Shown: in pieces, positions 1 through 8,720 of the stretch
Layout of the letters: each line of letters begins with the position of its first letter
Position numbering within the stretch: position 1 is the stretch's first letter
The notes under the pieces: model-generated
Seen by the model: only the letters and a program-made list of their open reading frames with translations
Databases searched by the model: none
What the model was told of the DNA's origin: nothing
Origin: UBA1141 sp963665155
Lineage (GTDB): Bacteria > Chloroflexota > Dehalococcoidia > Lucifugimonadales > UBA3495
Length of the DNA: 64,000 nucleotides
Direction: 5' to 3'
NCBI GenBank assembly: GCA_963665155.2
Contig: OY761986.2
Location: forward strand, 1,736,001-1,800,000
Translations under genes and position numbers: made by a program

Positions 1-291
1 CCGGAGCGCAGTTGCGTCGCATGCGCCCAAAAACTCCCCAAACGGGAGTTGATCCGCATCGTCAAGACTCCCCAAGGCACTGTCCACGTGGACCCCGCCG
101 GAAGATCAAGCGGTCGCGGGGCATATCTTTGTAGAGCAGGAATCTGCTGGCAGAAAGGTGTTGAGAAGGGAAGCCTGGAACGCAGCCTTAAGCTCAAGAT
201 CTCTGCCACAGACAAAGCCTTCTTGATGTCTTATTTTAATTCAGAAATTTTCCAGGCACCACAGGCAGCCCTAAAGCAACAATCCCCCTAA
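1..291 (+). CDS. ylxR: YlxR-family RNA-binding protein (5' end outside window)
   Basis: The frame is open from base 1, so the start lies upstream of the window. The first visible residues read P-E-R-S-C-V-A-C, the conserved P-x-R-x-C-x-x-C opening of the YlxR (DUF448) family. These are followed by R-E-L-I-R-I-V and the G-R-G-A-Y-L-C motif near visible residues 37-43. A TTG at 49 could be mistaken for a start but would remove the conserved Cys motif. YlxR proteins are small RNA-binding proteins, some of which bind RNase P RNA, encoded between nusA and infB. Here infB follows after 40 bp, which fits. The tail after about residue 75 is not conserved family sequence. Confidence 0.85.
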   Translation, partial: PERSCVACAQKLPKRELIRIVKTPQGTVHVDPAGRSSGRGAYLCRAGICWQKGVEKGSLERSLKLKISATDKAFLMSYFNSEIFQAPQAALKQQSP

Positions 292-331
292 ACTCGGATA
301 GGGCCCCGAACTCGGATCATAAGGGAGCTAG

Positions 332-2173
332 ATGACAACCAACAGCCAAACCGATGCCAAGGATGAGCGCAGCACCACTGCTAGAACCAGACGCAGTACT
401 GGTGAGCCGCGCCGACAAACGCGTACATTGGTGTTGCCCCAGACCTTAACCGTCCAACGCTTGTCCGAGCTATTGGACCAGAACCCAATAGAAGTCATCA
501 AGCTCCTAATGCGCAACGGCATCATGGCAGGCATGAATCAGGTCATAGACTACGAGGTAGCTACCCTCGTCACATCGGCCTTGGGCGTCAGGACTAGCGT
601 GGCCGAGAGCATTGAAGCCACGGCCATTACGGCGGCTCCCGCGGCTGACACTCCCGAGGACAAAACCAACTTGCCGATCCGCCCTGCGGTGATTACCATT
701 TTAGGCCATGTAGACCATGGCAAGACTTCGCTTCTCGACACCATCAGACGCACTAAAGTTGCTGATCGGGAAGTTGGTGGCATAACCCAACACATTGGCG
801 CATATCAAGTGGAATACCAAGGAAAGGATATAACCTTCCTCGATACCCCGGGTCATGAGGCATTCACAGCCATTCGCGCCAGGGGAGCCAAGGTGACCGA
901 CATCGCAGTATTGGTTGTTGCAGCAGACGACGGCCTGATGCCTCAAACTTTGGAAGCGATCAATCACGCCAAGGCTGCGGAAGTGCCCATAGTGGTGGCG
1001 ATAAATAAATCCGATTTACCCACAGCAGACGCAGAGAGAGTAAAACGGCAGTTAAGCGAGCGCGACCTATTAGTGGAAGACTGGGGTGGAGACGTAATAT
1101 CCGTGAACGTCTCCGCTAAAACCGGCGACGGGATTGACGATCTGCTGGAAAACTTACTGGTGGTGGCAGATTTAGCGGAGTTGAAGGCCAACCCGGACAA
1201 GCCAGGCACCGGGGCAATTATTGAAGCGAAGCTGGACCGGAAGCGGGGGCCCACGGCCACTGTGTTAGTCCAAGATGGCTCCCTTAGCGTCGGCGACTAT
1301 ATAGTTGCGGGTAATGCTTGGGGTCGGGTAAAGGCCCTGGGGGACGATAAAGGACGAGCGATCAAGACGATTCCCCCGGGTACACCGGGCGAAATCCTTG
1401 GGTTCAATGTTGTTCCCGAAGCCGGTGACCTGTTTGCAATTATGCCCAACGAGCGGGCCGCAAAGAACGCTGCCGCCCGACAGCAAAAACTCAATGCGGC
1501 TCAGCAAAACCAGGCTCGGGCGCTGACTTTGGATCAAGTCGTTAAGCAAATCGACACTGGCGATGTCAAAGAGTTAACTCTGGTTCTAAAAGCCGATGTT
1601 CAGGGCAGCGTTGAGGCGGTTGAGCAGTCTTTGGAAACCCTGACTGCGGAAGACGCCAAGGCCAGAGTCTTGCACAGCGGTTGCGGTACCATTACCGAGT
1701 CGGATGTCATGTTAGCCAGCGCTTCCGATGCCATCGTAATTGGGTTTACCGTGGGGACAGAACCCAGCGCCGAGAGGCTGGCAGACCGGATGGGCGTTGA
1801 AATCCGCCGGTACAACATAATTTACCAACTTATCGACGATATTCAACTGGCGCTCCAAGGAATGTTAGACCCGGTGTTTACTGATGTGATCATCGGCAAA
1901 GCCGAGATCCGTGAGTTGTTCCCATCACGCCGAGGAGCACAAATCGCCGGTTGCCGCATCACCGAGGGGCGCATTACCAGGGGCGCCCAGGTTAGAGTGC
2001 TCCGAAACGACCAGATTGTTCAAGAAACAACTATTGCCAGCCTCCGGCACTTCCGGGAAGAAGTGAATGGAATGAACTCCGGTACTGAGTGCGGAGTTAC
2101 GCTCCAAGGGTTCAATGACTTCCAAGAGGGAGATATCCTGGAGGCACATCGCCTGGAGCCTGGGCGTCGCTAA
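332..2173 (+). CDS. infB: Translation initiation factor IF-2
   Basis: GTPase that delivers initiator tRNA to the 30S subunit and promotes subunit joining. The ATG follows a purine-rich AAGGGAGC. The order is a short IF2_N domain (about residues 32-85), the G domain with GHVDHGKT at 125-132 (P-loop), GGITQHIG at 149-156 (switch I) and DTPGHEAF at 171-178, an NKSD motif near 225, then domain II, domain III and the C-terminal initiator-tRNA-binding domain. At 613 aa it is a short form without the long N-terminal extension of enterobacterial IF-2. It lies between ylxR and rbfA on the same strand, the usual nusA-infB operon order. Confidence 0.98.
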   Translation: MTTNSQTDAKDERSTTARTRRSTGEPRRQTRTLVLPQTLTVQRLSELLDQNPIEVIKLLMRNGIMAGMNQVIDYEVATLVTSALGVRTSVAESIEATAITAAPAADTPEDKTNLPIRPAVITILGHVDHGKTSLLDTIRRTKVADREVGGITQHIGAYQVEYQGKDITFLDTPGHEAFTAIRARGAKVTDIAVLVVAADDGLMPQTLEAINHAKAAEVPIVVAINKSDLPTADAERVKRQLSERDLLVEDWGGDVISVNVSAKTGDGIDDLLENLLVVADLAELKANPDKPGTGAIIEAKLDRKRGPTATVLVQDGSLSVGDYIVAGNAWGRVKALGDDKGRAIKTIPPGTPGEILGFNVVPEAGDLFAIMPNERAAKNAAARQQKLNAAQQNQARALTLDQVVKQIDTGDVKELTLVLKADVQGSVEAVEQSLETLTAEDAKARVLHSGCGTITESDVMLASASDAIVIGFTVGTEPSAERLADRMGVEIRRYNIIYQLIDDIQLALQGMLDPVFTDVIIGKAEIRELFPSRRGAQIAGCRITEGRITRGAQVRVLRNDQIVQETTIASLRHFREEVNGMNSGTECGVTLQGFNDFQEGDILEAHRLEPGRR

Positions 2174-2240
2174 ACTGCTGCTCAGCTCAGTTTAACTCTA
2201 ACCTCCCACTGTCGGCGCCTGCAGCTGGCCGAGGGCTTAC

Positions 2241-2705
2241 ATGTCCAGACGAATCGAGCGAATCAACGAACTACTACGCCAGGAAATCAGTAGTTTGTTG
2301 ACGATGCAAATAAAAGACCCCCGACTAAACAATGTGATCACGATAACCCGGGTGGTTACCACCAGTGACTTGCGGAATGCCCGAGTATTTTTGAGCGCAA
2401 TGGGGGACGAAGAAACCAAGCAAGACGTCTTGACTGGTATACGGTCCGCCGCCACCTTCATTCGCCGAGAACTACGGTCTCGGGTCAATCTTCGGTACAT
2501 TCCATTTCTGAGCTTTGATCTAGACACTGGGCCACAAGAAGCCGATCATATTCTTTCAATCATGGATGGCATCCGAAACGAACAACCGTCCATGGCACCT
2601 TTAACCCCTTCCGTCACCAAACTCAGGACCGCGGCTGCACTGGACCCTTCTACCCCTCAGGATACCTACACCGGCCCCCTATCCTTTCCCAAACGCAAAG
2701 TGTAG
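2241..2705 (+). CDS. rbfA: 30S ribosome-binding factor RbfA
   Basis: KH-fold protein required for late 30S maturation and 16S rRNA 5' processing. It begins M-S-R-R-I-E-R-I-N-E-L-L and carries the family pattern I-S-S-L-L, then I-K-D-P-R-L, then V-T-I-T-R-V-V-type strand residues, with the R-R-E-L-R-S-R-V-N-L-R motif around residue 80. The KH core ends near residue 115. The remaining ~40 residues are a Pro/Thr-rich tail of no recognised function. It sits 67 bp after infB and ends 3 bp before truB, so translational coupling with truB is likely. Confidence 0.95.
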   Translation: MSRRIERINELLRQEISSLLTMQIKDPRLNNVITITRVVTTSDLRNARVFLSAMGDEETKQDVLTGIRSAATFIRRELRSRVNLRYIPFLSFDLDTGPQEADHILSIMDGIRNEQPSMAPLTPSVTKLRTAAALDPSTPQDTYTGPLSFPKRKV

Positions 2706-2708
2706 ACA

Positions 2709-3668
2709 ATGGCCAAGACCAAGAGCGGCCCACCGCAGCAGAACGGTTTTATGAACCTGTACAAGCCTGTGGGCATCACGTCCATGGATGCGCTGCGACA
2801 GGTAAAGCGCATAACCGGCCAACGGAACAAAGTGGGCCATGGCGGCACGATGGACCCCCTCGCCCGAGGAGTGCTTCCAGTGTGTTTTGGCCAGGCCACG
2901 CGTCTAATGGACTTTGTTGTGGGCGGTCGCAAGCGCTACAAGATGGAAATCACGCTCGGTGAATCCACCACAACCTATGATGCCGAAGGTGAAACGGTCC
3001 AGACTAAGGATGCAACAGGGATTTCGATGGCGCATATAGAAGAAGCTTTACCAGCTTTTATTGGTGTGATCGATCAAGTCCCGCCCATGTACAGTGCAAT
3101 CAAGGTGCAGGGACAAAGATTGTATAAATTGGCCAGAGCGGGGATTGAGATTGAGCGCGAAGCCAGGCCCGTGGAGATTTTCGACATTCAAATAGTGGAT
3201 TACCAACCTCCGTTCCTCACCTTAGAGATCGATTGCGGAAAAGGGGCCTATATGCGTTCCATCGCCCACGACCTTGGCGAGGCTTTGGGGTGCGGAGGCC
3301 ACGTTATAGACCTAGTCAGGCTATCCACGGGAAGATTCCATGCCGACGATTCCATAACACCCGATCAATTGGAGGAAGCGACCAATCAACCCGGTGGCTG
3401 GGAAGAGCATCTGCATCCCATCGATTGGGTCTTGAAAGATATCAAAAGCATTTCGGTCGGAAAACAAGCTGAAAACGTCCTGCGAAACGGACAGTCAATA
3501 AGTTTAGGCCCACAATTTATCGAGGCTGCCTATCTGGAGGAGTTCAGGGCCTACAGCAACGAAGGTAGGTTCCTGGCTCTGGTCCGGTTCGATCGCCCGG
3601 CGAATTCCTGGCGTCCCGTTAAAGTGTTCCAGATTGACACCCCGTCGCCACTAGCACCAGAATCCTGA
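2709..3668 (+). CDS. truB: tRNA pseudouridine-55 synthase TruB
   Basis: Makes pseudouridine 55 in the T-loop of tRNAs. The catalytic motif G-H-G-G-T-M-D-P-L-A is at about residues 43-52, with Asp49 as nucleophile. It is followed by G-V-L-P-V-C-F-G-Q-A-T and the second family motif P-P-M-Y-S-A-I-K near 125, with C-G-K-G-A-Y-M-R-S near 176. Length 319 aa is normal for a TruB with a C-terminal domain. The ATG is 3 bp after the rbfA stop. It ends the translation-factor operon. No clear intrinsic terminator follows. Confidence 0.96.
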   Translation: MAKTKSGPPQQNGFMNLYKPVGITSMDALRQVKRITGQRNKVGHGGTMDPLARGVLPVCFGQATRLMDFVVGGRKRYKMEITLGESTTTYDAEGETVQTKDATGISMAHIEEALPAFIGVIDQVPPMYSAIKVQGQRLYKLARAGIEIEREARPVEIFDIQIVDYQPPFLTLEIDCGKGAYMRSIAHDLGEALGCGGHVIDLVRLSTGRFHADDSITPDQLEEATNQPGGWEEHLHPIDWVLKDIKSISVGKQAENVLRNGQSISLGPQFIEAAYLEEFRAYSNEGRFLALVRFDRPANSWRPVKVFQIDTPSPLAPES

Positions 3669-4047
3669 CTTCCAATGGGCAAATCCCCACTCAAACTCAA
3701 TATCACCTTACTATATTGATAACACTCGGCTAACCCCCAGATTCATGTCAACATCATAAGGCTCCGTTCTCAGGCCTCGATTACCCAGATCCATGCCTTG
3801 ACAAAACTGGTTAGCTCTGTATATTTATAGCGGTTACGTTAACCTAGCCTTGAGTTGCCGATCGACCTCGCTATCCTCAAGCACAAATAGAGTCCTAAGA
3901 CCAGCAGTTGCTGGATAATAGCAAATACAGGGAAGTACAACTGGCGCCTGGACTAGGTGGTGTATCCCATGCTTGGGGGCACTCCGTCAATTGCCCTCAC
4001 ACTGTGTCCTACACCTCGCATAATTAAACGAAGATGGGGGTCCGAAA
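3669..4047. other. Intergenic, no gene recognised
   Basis: About 380 bp between truB and the DUF5679 gene. No coding frame, tRNA or strong hairpin was recognised. It presumably holds the promoter of the downstream small gene. Confidence 0.5.
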
Positions 4048-4188
4048 ATGGAGGCATACTGTTTCAAGTGCCGAAGTAAACGCGAAATATCCAATCCTCA
4101 GCAGGTTACCCTCAAAAACGGTCGTCCCGCCACTCAAGGAGTCTGTCCCACTTGCGGGACCAAGGTTTTTCGCATCGGGAAAGCGTAA
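4048..4188 (+). CDS. DUF5679 zinc-ribbon peptide (46 aa)
   Basis: Encodes 46 residues with two CxxC knuckles (Cys5/Cys8 and Cys33/Cys36). The central stretch V-T-L-K-N-G-R-P-A-T and the end F-R-I-G-K match the DUF5679 family, which is frequent in Chloroflexota and of unknown function. The four Cys predict one structural zinc. The ATG at 4048 follows a GGGGG-containing stretch 6-11 bp upstream that could serve as ribosome-binding site. It stands alone with intergenic DNA on both sides. DUF5679 genes are often overlooked because of their size. Confidence 0.85.
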   Translation: MEAYCFKCRSKREISNPQQVTLKNGRPATQGVCPTCGTKVFRIGKA

Positions 4189-4778
4189 CTAGCCCTAAGC
4201 GGATACGGCCAGTTAAGAAGTCTGGCGATCTGGCCTGATTTCTACGACGGCGCTAATACAAACTATGCTTTGCGCTTCAGGAACTCGTCTAACCAGAGGA
4301 GGCAGGCATCATCGGCCGGGAAGTCTGCTCATCTAGCCTCTTTCCCGTTCATGACAACGGCAACACATGAATCGGATAGAGGTGTCAGGCATCTAACAAT
4401 TTGAGAGCCGAGGCTACGTTGCCTGTGTACATACCCATAAGGCGTTGGTGACATACCCACGCTGTGCCTGTTATGAGCCAACGCCAAACAGGTGGCAAAT
4501 TAGAGTCGCAATCGACCAAAGCACCCATTACCGAATGGAGCCAAATATTCCAGTGGTACCGGTCATCCAAAATGACGCTGGCCGAATTGCCACCGAATTG
4601 GCGACCACATACAATAAATATCACCAATCCGTCTATACACCACAATTACAGGCAACGATAAATCGCTCATTCCAAACCAACTAAGGCGCGCACTTCTTCA
4701 TGATCGTTGATCACTCCATCTTCAGACGGAGCCCACCAACCGCCACCGGAAAATAAGGACACAGGAAGCTAACCAAAC
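4189..4778. other. Intergenic, no gene recognised
   Basis: About 590 bp. Frames of up to about 80 codons are open here (for example 4445-4684) but have no family resemblance and no ribosome-binding site. I regard them as chance. No structured RNA was recognised. Confidence 0.5.
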
Positions 4779-5150
4779 ATGGCACAGGCTGCAGACACGC
4801 AATCCAAAGCTGAAAAGGGAGGTACCCTGGGATGTGGCCGTTGCAGGAAGACGGTTCACCACGGCCGAGGATTCGCATTTAAGCTCCCCTTGGCGTCCAC
4901 AAGCCCTGAAGAGGCCGGGCAAGCGGGAGAGATAACCAAGTGCATTGCCTGCGCCGTCCGCCACCACCCGATGTTGAGGCGCTCGTTCACTGTGGCGCTT
5001 GTTGTGGGGACAATCCTGACTATCCTAAATCAAGGGGACATTCTATTCGCTGGTGAGTGGAAATCTCCGCTCAACTGGAAAATACCGTTAACTTATTGTG
5101 TGCCATTTTGCGTAGCGACCTATGGTGCATTAAGCAACAGCCGCCGTTAG
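4779..5150 (+). CDS. NrtS-like membrane protein with N-terminal four-Cys module
   Basis: The C-terminal half (residues ~66-118) matches the small NrtS nitrate/nitrite transporter family. A basic R-R-S-F precedes a first membrane helix (V-A-L-V-V-G-T-I-L-T-I-L), then N-Q-G-D, then a second helix after K-I-P-L-T-Y with C-V-A-T-Y-G at its end. The N-terminal ~60 residues are unusual. They carry two CxxC pairs (Cys19/Cys22 and Cys55/Cys58) around a His/Gly-rich stretch, consistent with a zinc ribbon. No nitrate-metabolism gene is nearby, so transport of nitrate or nitrite is a family-based guess. Two helices imply an oligomer. Confidence 0.7.
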   Translation: MAQAADTQSKAEKGGTLGCGRCRKTVHHGRGFAFKLPLASTSPEEAGQAGEITKCIACAVRHHPMLRRSFTVALVVGTILTILNQGDILFAGEWKSPLNWKIPLTYCVPFCVATYGALSNSRR

Positions 5151-5238
5151 CCGCTGCAAATTGGCGCTAGAACACTGGCCAAGACCACGGGTTCGTGTCC
5201 CGGCGGTCCGCAGTATTCCGCAAGGTCCACACAATCGC

Positions 5239-5892
5239 CTAGCCCAGCTTTCGAATGACCTCTACCACTCTACCGCGTATTTCCACGTTGTCGGCTGAAC
5301 AGTAAATCGGGTCCATCTGCCTATTCGCAGGCTGCAACCGTACGCGATCACCTTCCAGGTAAAACCGTTTGAGTGTCGCCTCTTCTTCAACTTTTAGCCA
5401 TGCCACGACCATATCGCCATTCTCTGCATTCTCACCAGGCTTGATAATCACAACGTCGCCGTCGTCGATCAATGCGTCGATCATCGATGTGCCGTTGACC
5501 GTCAAAGCAAAGAGCTTGCCGAACCGCTTCTGCAGGTCTGGCGCCACGTCTATTGTGTCAAATTCAGAACTCGATGCCGAGTCCTCGGTGCTAAATACCG
5601 GTATCGGTTTACCGGCGGCGATGGCGCCGACTATTTGCACCTTAGATTGACCGGAAACGGGTTGACCCGATTCATCCAACAATTCAATGCCCCGGGCTAC
5701 ATCGGGCCTTCGGTTCAAAAAACGGCCCTCCCTGAGCTTATGGAGGTTGTAGTCGACCACCGATGTGGAGCTTATTCCGCAAGCGTGTTGTATGTCGCGC
5801 ACCGTCGGCGGGATGCCATTGTCGTTAATAAAATCCTGGATGAAATCCAGGATTTGCTGGCGCCTGGCAGGCATTTTTTTCTTGAAAACCAT
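5239..5892 (-). CDS. lexA: LexA SOS repressor
   Basis: Transcriptional repressor of DNA-damage genes that cleaves itself when RecA is activated. An N-terminal winged helix (residues ~1-66) with R-Q-Q-I-L-D-F-I precedes the S24 peptidase fold. The cleavage site is Ala93-Gly94 in V-G-A-I-A-A-G-K-P. The nucleophile is Ser136 in N-G-T-S-M-I-D-A, and the general base is Lys175 in A-T-L-K-R-F. The residue before Ser is Thr, where most LexA proteins have Asp or Glu. It lies 237 bp beyond rpsT on the same strand. A candidate self-regulatory operator is at 5956-5969. Confidence 0.95.
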   Translation of the reverse strand: MVFKKKMPARRQQILDFIQDFINDNGIPPTVRDIQHACGISSTSVVDYNLHKLREGRFLNRRPDVARGIELLDESGQPVSGQSKVQIVGAIAAGKPIPVFSTEDSASSSEFDTIDVAPDLQKRFGKLFALTVNGTSMIDALIDDGDVVIIKPGENAENGDMVVAWLKVEEEATLKRFYLEGDRVRLQPANRQMDPIYCSADNVEIRGRVVEVIRKLG

Positions 5893-5955
5893 ATCGTCCT
5901 TATGTCTTTATAAAAGAATATGGATACGCAGGCCTGGGGAAGGAGTAAAAAGAAA

Positions 5956-5969
5956 CAAACGAATGTTCT
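5956..5969. promoter_or_regulatory. Candidate LexA operator upstream of lexA
   Basis: The palindrome CAAAC-GAAT-GTTCT, about 64 bp upstream of the lexA ATG, resembles the Gram-positive-type SOS box GAAC-N4-GTTC with one mismatch in the left half-site. Position and orientation suit autoregulation. This is a single motif match and not certain. Confidence 0.4.
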
Positions 5970-6129
5970 GGTGACAAGGCTAGCAAGAGGAGAGGATCGG
6001 TGTCAATGACGTTATGTCACGTCGTTGATTGAGGACGATGGACCGGGGTTACCCGCCAAAGACTTGGGGAGCCAGCCGGTTACCTCGAACGGCCACTCCC
6101 CAAATTCTTGGAACAGCTTCTTATGAAGA

Positions 6130-6387
6130 TCAGGCGGTTGGAAGCCTATTTAGCCGGGCGGAGAGCCTGGACTTGCGCCGGGCGGCGGCATTTCTGTGCA
6201 TCACACCTTTGCGCACAGCACCTTCAATCGCTTCGATCGCATCACGCACAGTCGGGGCGGCCTCAACCGGGTCCCCCGTTTGAACGGAACGCAGGGCCTT
6301 AGCGATTGAAGTCCTAGTTGCCGTACGAACACTGCCGTTTTCGCGGGCGCGTTTCACGGATTGACGACGGGTTTTTTTTGCGGGCAA
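6130..6387 (-). CDS. rpsT: 30S ribosomal protein S20
   Basis: Basic helical protein that binds 16S rRNA. It starts P-A-K-K-T-R-R-Q and contains R-T-A-T-R-T-S-I-A-K-A and the C-terminal H-R-N-A-A-A-R-R-K-S-R-L pattern typical of S20. I place the start at TTG 6387, not at the in-frame ATG at 6411. A perfect AGGAGG sits 6 bp upstream of the TTG and the protein then begins with the family-typical M-P-A-K-K. The ATG would put the Shine-Dalgarno inside the gene. It lies 38 bp after gyrB, so the two are probably co-transcribed. Confidence 0.93.
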   Translation of the reverse strand: MPAKKTRRQSVKRARENGSVRTATRTSIAKALRSVQTGDPVEAAPTVRDAIEAIEGAVRKGVMHRNAAARRKSRLSARLNRLPTA

Positions 6388-6425
6388 TTGAGTCCTCCTA
6401 AGGATGGGCAATTAGAGATTATTTA

Positions 6426-8360
6426 TTATACGTCCAGGTTCTTGACGCTGCGGGCATGGGCATGAATAAAGTTCTTTCTCGGTGCTACTTCTTCGCCCAT
6501 TAATGTTGTGAACACATCGTTTACTTCCACTGGGTTTTCGATGTTCACCACCAGCATCTTACGAGTTTCCGGGTTCATAGTGGTTTCCCACAGTTGGTCG
6601 GGATTCATTTCCCCAAGCCCTTTGTAGCGCTGGATATGCACGTTCCTCTGCCCATTTAACTGCTCCAACTGGGTGTCCTTCTCGGCATCGGAATATGCGT
6701 ACTGAATATTCTTTCCCGCTTGGATTCGGTAGAGGGGAGGCTGAGCTATATACAAGCGTCCAGCGTCAATTAAACCTTGCATTCGGCGGTAGAAGAAAGT
6801 GAGCACTAAGGTTCTTATATGGGAACCGTCCACATCAGCATCGGTCATTATTATGACCTTGTGATAGCGCACCTTTTCCGAGTCGAACTCTTCGCCCTCT
6901 CCAGCACCCACAGCAGCCACCATGGCTCTAATCTCTTCGTGCCCTAATATCTTATCGGGTTGCTGTAAAACGCGCTCCACGTTAAGTATCTTGCCTTTCA
7001 GGGGCAAGATTGCTTGGAAATGGCGGTCCCGGCCCATTTTAGCCGACCCACCCGCCGATTCTCCCTCAACGATATATAGTTCCGACTTGGCTGGGTCCCG
7101 TTCTGCGCAATCAGCCAATTTTCCGGGCAACGACGTGCCGTCCAAGGCGTTCTTCCGGATCACCAGTTCCCTGGCCTTTTTTGCTGCCTCCCGGGCTTTC
7201 TGCGAGGTTAAACATTTTTCGATAACCCGTTTGCCATCGGCGCCGTTTTCTTCCAGGTAGCGGGCCAAGCCTTCGCTGACCACGGAATCAACGGTTCCCC
7301 GGACATCTGCGTTGCCTAGCTTGGTCTTGGTCTGCCCTTCAAACTGAGGGTCGGTGAGTTTGACGCTGACCACCGCCGCCAAACCCTCGCGAACATCTTC
7401 TCCGATCAAGTTGGCTTGGTCATCTTTGATATAGCCCTGCTTGCGAGCGTAGTCATTAATAACTCGAGTGAGGGCGGTGCGGAACCCGGTGAGATGGGTT
7501 CCCCCTTCCTGAGTGTTGATGCAATTGGCGAAGGAATACACCGACTCAGCAAAGCCGTCGTTGTACTGCACCGCCACTTCCACCACAGTATCGTCCAAGG
7601 TCTTCTCGTAGTAGAAAGGGATAGCTTGCATGACCTTGCGGTTCCGGTTGACGTTGCGCACCAAATTGGCGATACCGCCGTCGAAGAAGTAGGTGCGTTC
7701 CACATCGCCCTGCCGCTGGGACTCGTGCCAGGGACTGCTGAAACAAATCTGCAGCCCCTTGTTCAGGTAAGCTATCTCCTTGAAATGGGCCGTAAGCAAT
7801 TCGAAGTCGTAATCGATAATCGGGAATATCTCTGGGTCTGGTTGGAAAGATATGGTGGTGCCATGAAGATCGGATTTCTGGTCCTTGATCAACTTTCCGG
7901 TTGGGTGCCCTTTGGCATATTCCTGATAGTAGTACCAGCCTCCCCGCCGCACTTCGGCTTTGAGGTACATGGAAAGACCGTTCACTACGGAACCGCCCAC
8001 TCCGTGCAAGCCGCCGGTAACTTTATATGCGCCGCCTCCGAATTTACCGCCAGCATGGAGGGTAGTCATCACCGTTTCCAGCGCCGTTTTACCGGTGGTG
8101 GGATGAATGTCCACGGGAATACCTCGACCGTTGTCGGCCACGGAGATCAATCCGGTTTCATTGATCGACAGCGTGACAGTGTCACAGAAGCCGGCCATGG
8201 CTTCATCCACTGCGTTGTCCAGGACTTCAAAGATGAGGTGATGCAGGCCCCGCTGGTCGGTACTGCCAATGTACATCCCAGGCCGCACCCTAACCGCCTC
8301 TAGCCCCTCCAAAACCTGAATATCTTTGGCTGTGTAATCCAACGTAGACTTTTGCTGCAT
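6426..8360 (-). CDS. gyrB: DNA gyrase subunit B
   Basis: ATPase subunit of the type IIA topoisomerase that introduces negative supercoils. The GHKL domain shows Glu45 in F-E-V-L-D-N-A-V-D-E, D-N-G-R-G at 76-80 and G-G-L-H-G-V-G at 116-122. A transducer domain follows. The Toprim domain has E-G-E-S-A-G-G near 430 and D-A-D-V-D-G-S-H for Mg2+ binding. The end Q-R-Y-K-G-L-G-E-M-N-P is the usual C-terminal motif. Length 644 aa is standard for the form without the proteobacterial insert. No gyrA is in the window. It heads a gyrB-rpsT transcription unit. Confidence 0.97.
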   Translation of the reverse strand: MQQKSTLDYTAKDIQVLEGLEAVRVRPGMYIGSTDQRGLHHLIFEVLDNAVDEAMAGFCDTVTLSINETGLISVADNGRGIPVDIHPTTGKTALETVMTTLHAGGKFGGGAYKVTGGLHGVGGSVVNGLSMYLKAEVRRGGWYYYQEYAKGHPTGKLIKDQKSDLHGTTISFQPDPEIFPIIDYDFELLTAHFKEIAYLNKGLQICFSSPWHESQRQGDVERTYFFDGGIANLVRNVNRNRKVMQAIPFYYEKTLDDTVVEVAVQYNDGFAESVYSFANCINTQEGGTHLTGFRTALTRVINDYARKQGYIKDDQANLIGEDVREGLAAVVSVKLTDPQFEGQTKTKLGNADVRGTVDSVVSEGLARYLEENGADGKRVIEKCLTSQKAREAAKKARELVIRKNALDGTSLPGKLADCAERDPAKSELYIVEGESAGGSAKMGRDRHFQAILPLKGKILNVERVLQQPDKILGHEEIRAMVAAVGAGEGEEFDSEKVRYHKVIIMTDADVDGSHIRTLVLTFFYRRMQGLIDAGRLYIAQPPLYRIQAGKNIQYAYSDAEKDTQLEQLNGQRNVHIQRYKGLGEMNPDQLWETTMNPETRKMLVVNIENPVEVNDVFTTLMGEEVAPRKNFIHAHARSVKNLDV

Positions 8361-8720
8361 ATCATCCTATCCAGTGTGGATTTGAGTTAAGACCCATGGG
8401 CTGACCCGGTGAATTAATTCCTAGGGGAGGTATCAGTAAAAAGAGGAAAGTGGAACGGAAATTCCACCACAAATTATGTATATATATTATACCAGAAATG
8501 AAGCTAAAGCACCTCTAATCCCAGTCCATTCCGGTGCCGTTTTTGTGAACAGCCACTCTTGGGCGCGAGCATTAAGGCCGGTGTACTTAGGCTTTGGCAA
8601 CAAGAACTTGCCAACGGGCCGAGACTAGCTATCTCGTCGGACCCAATCCGGGTTCATCCAGCCGTATTCTGGCCCAAATTGATTGAGATCACAACGCGCC
8701 CGGGTACATCCCCTTGTCCC
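8361..8720. other. Intergenic region between gyrB and the barrel protein
   Basis: About 360 bp upstream of gyrB (minus strand) and at the 3' end of the neighbouring minus-strand gene. It holds the gyrB promoter element. No other feature was recognised. Confidence 0.5.
8486..8495 (-). promoter_or_regulatory. Extended -10 promoter element for gyrB
   Basis: On the minus strand the sequence reads T-G-G-TATAAT, a perfect -10 hexamer with the TG extension, about 125 bp upstream of the gyrB ATG in an AT-rich patch. No good -35 is visible at 17 bp, which is typical for extended -10 promoters. Confidence 0.5.

Noticed and set aside
4445..4684. 79-codon plus-strand frame
   Set aside because: No family resemblance and no ribosome-binding site; composition unlike the neighbouring genes.
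5165..5212. tRNA-like 3' half (CGGG-TTCGTGT-CCCG followed by GCGGTCCGCA)
   Set aside because: The T-arm looks right, but no matching 5' acceptor strand, D-arm or 7-nt anticodon loop can be placed upstream. At best it is a tRNA remnant or chance.
7416..8303. 295-codon plus-strand frame opposite gyrB
   Set aside because: Antisense shadow of a conserved gene; no independent evidence.
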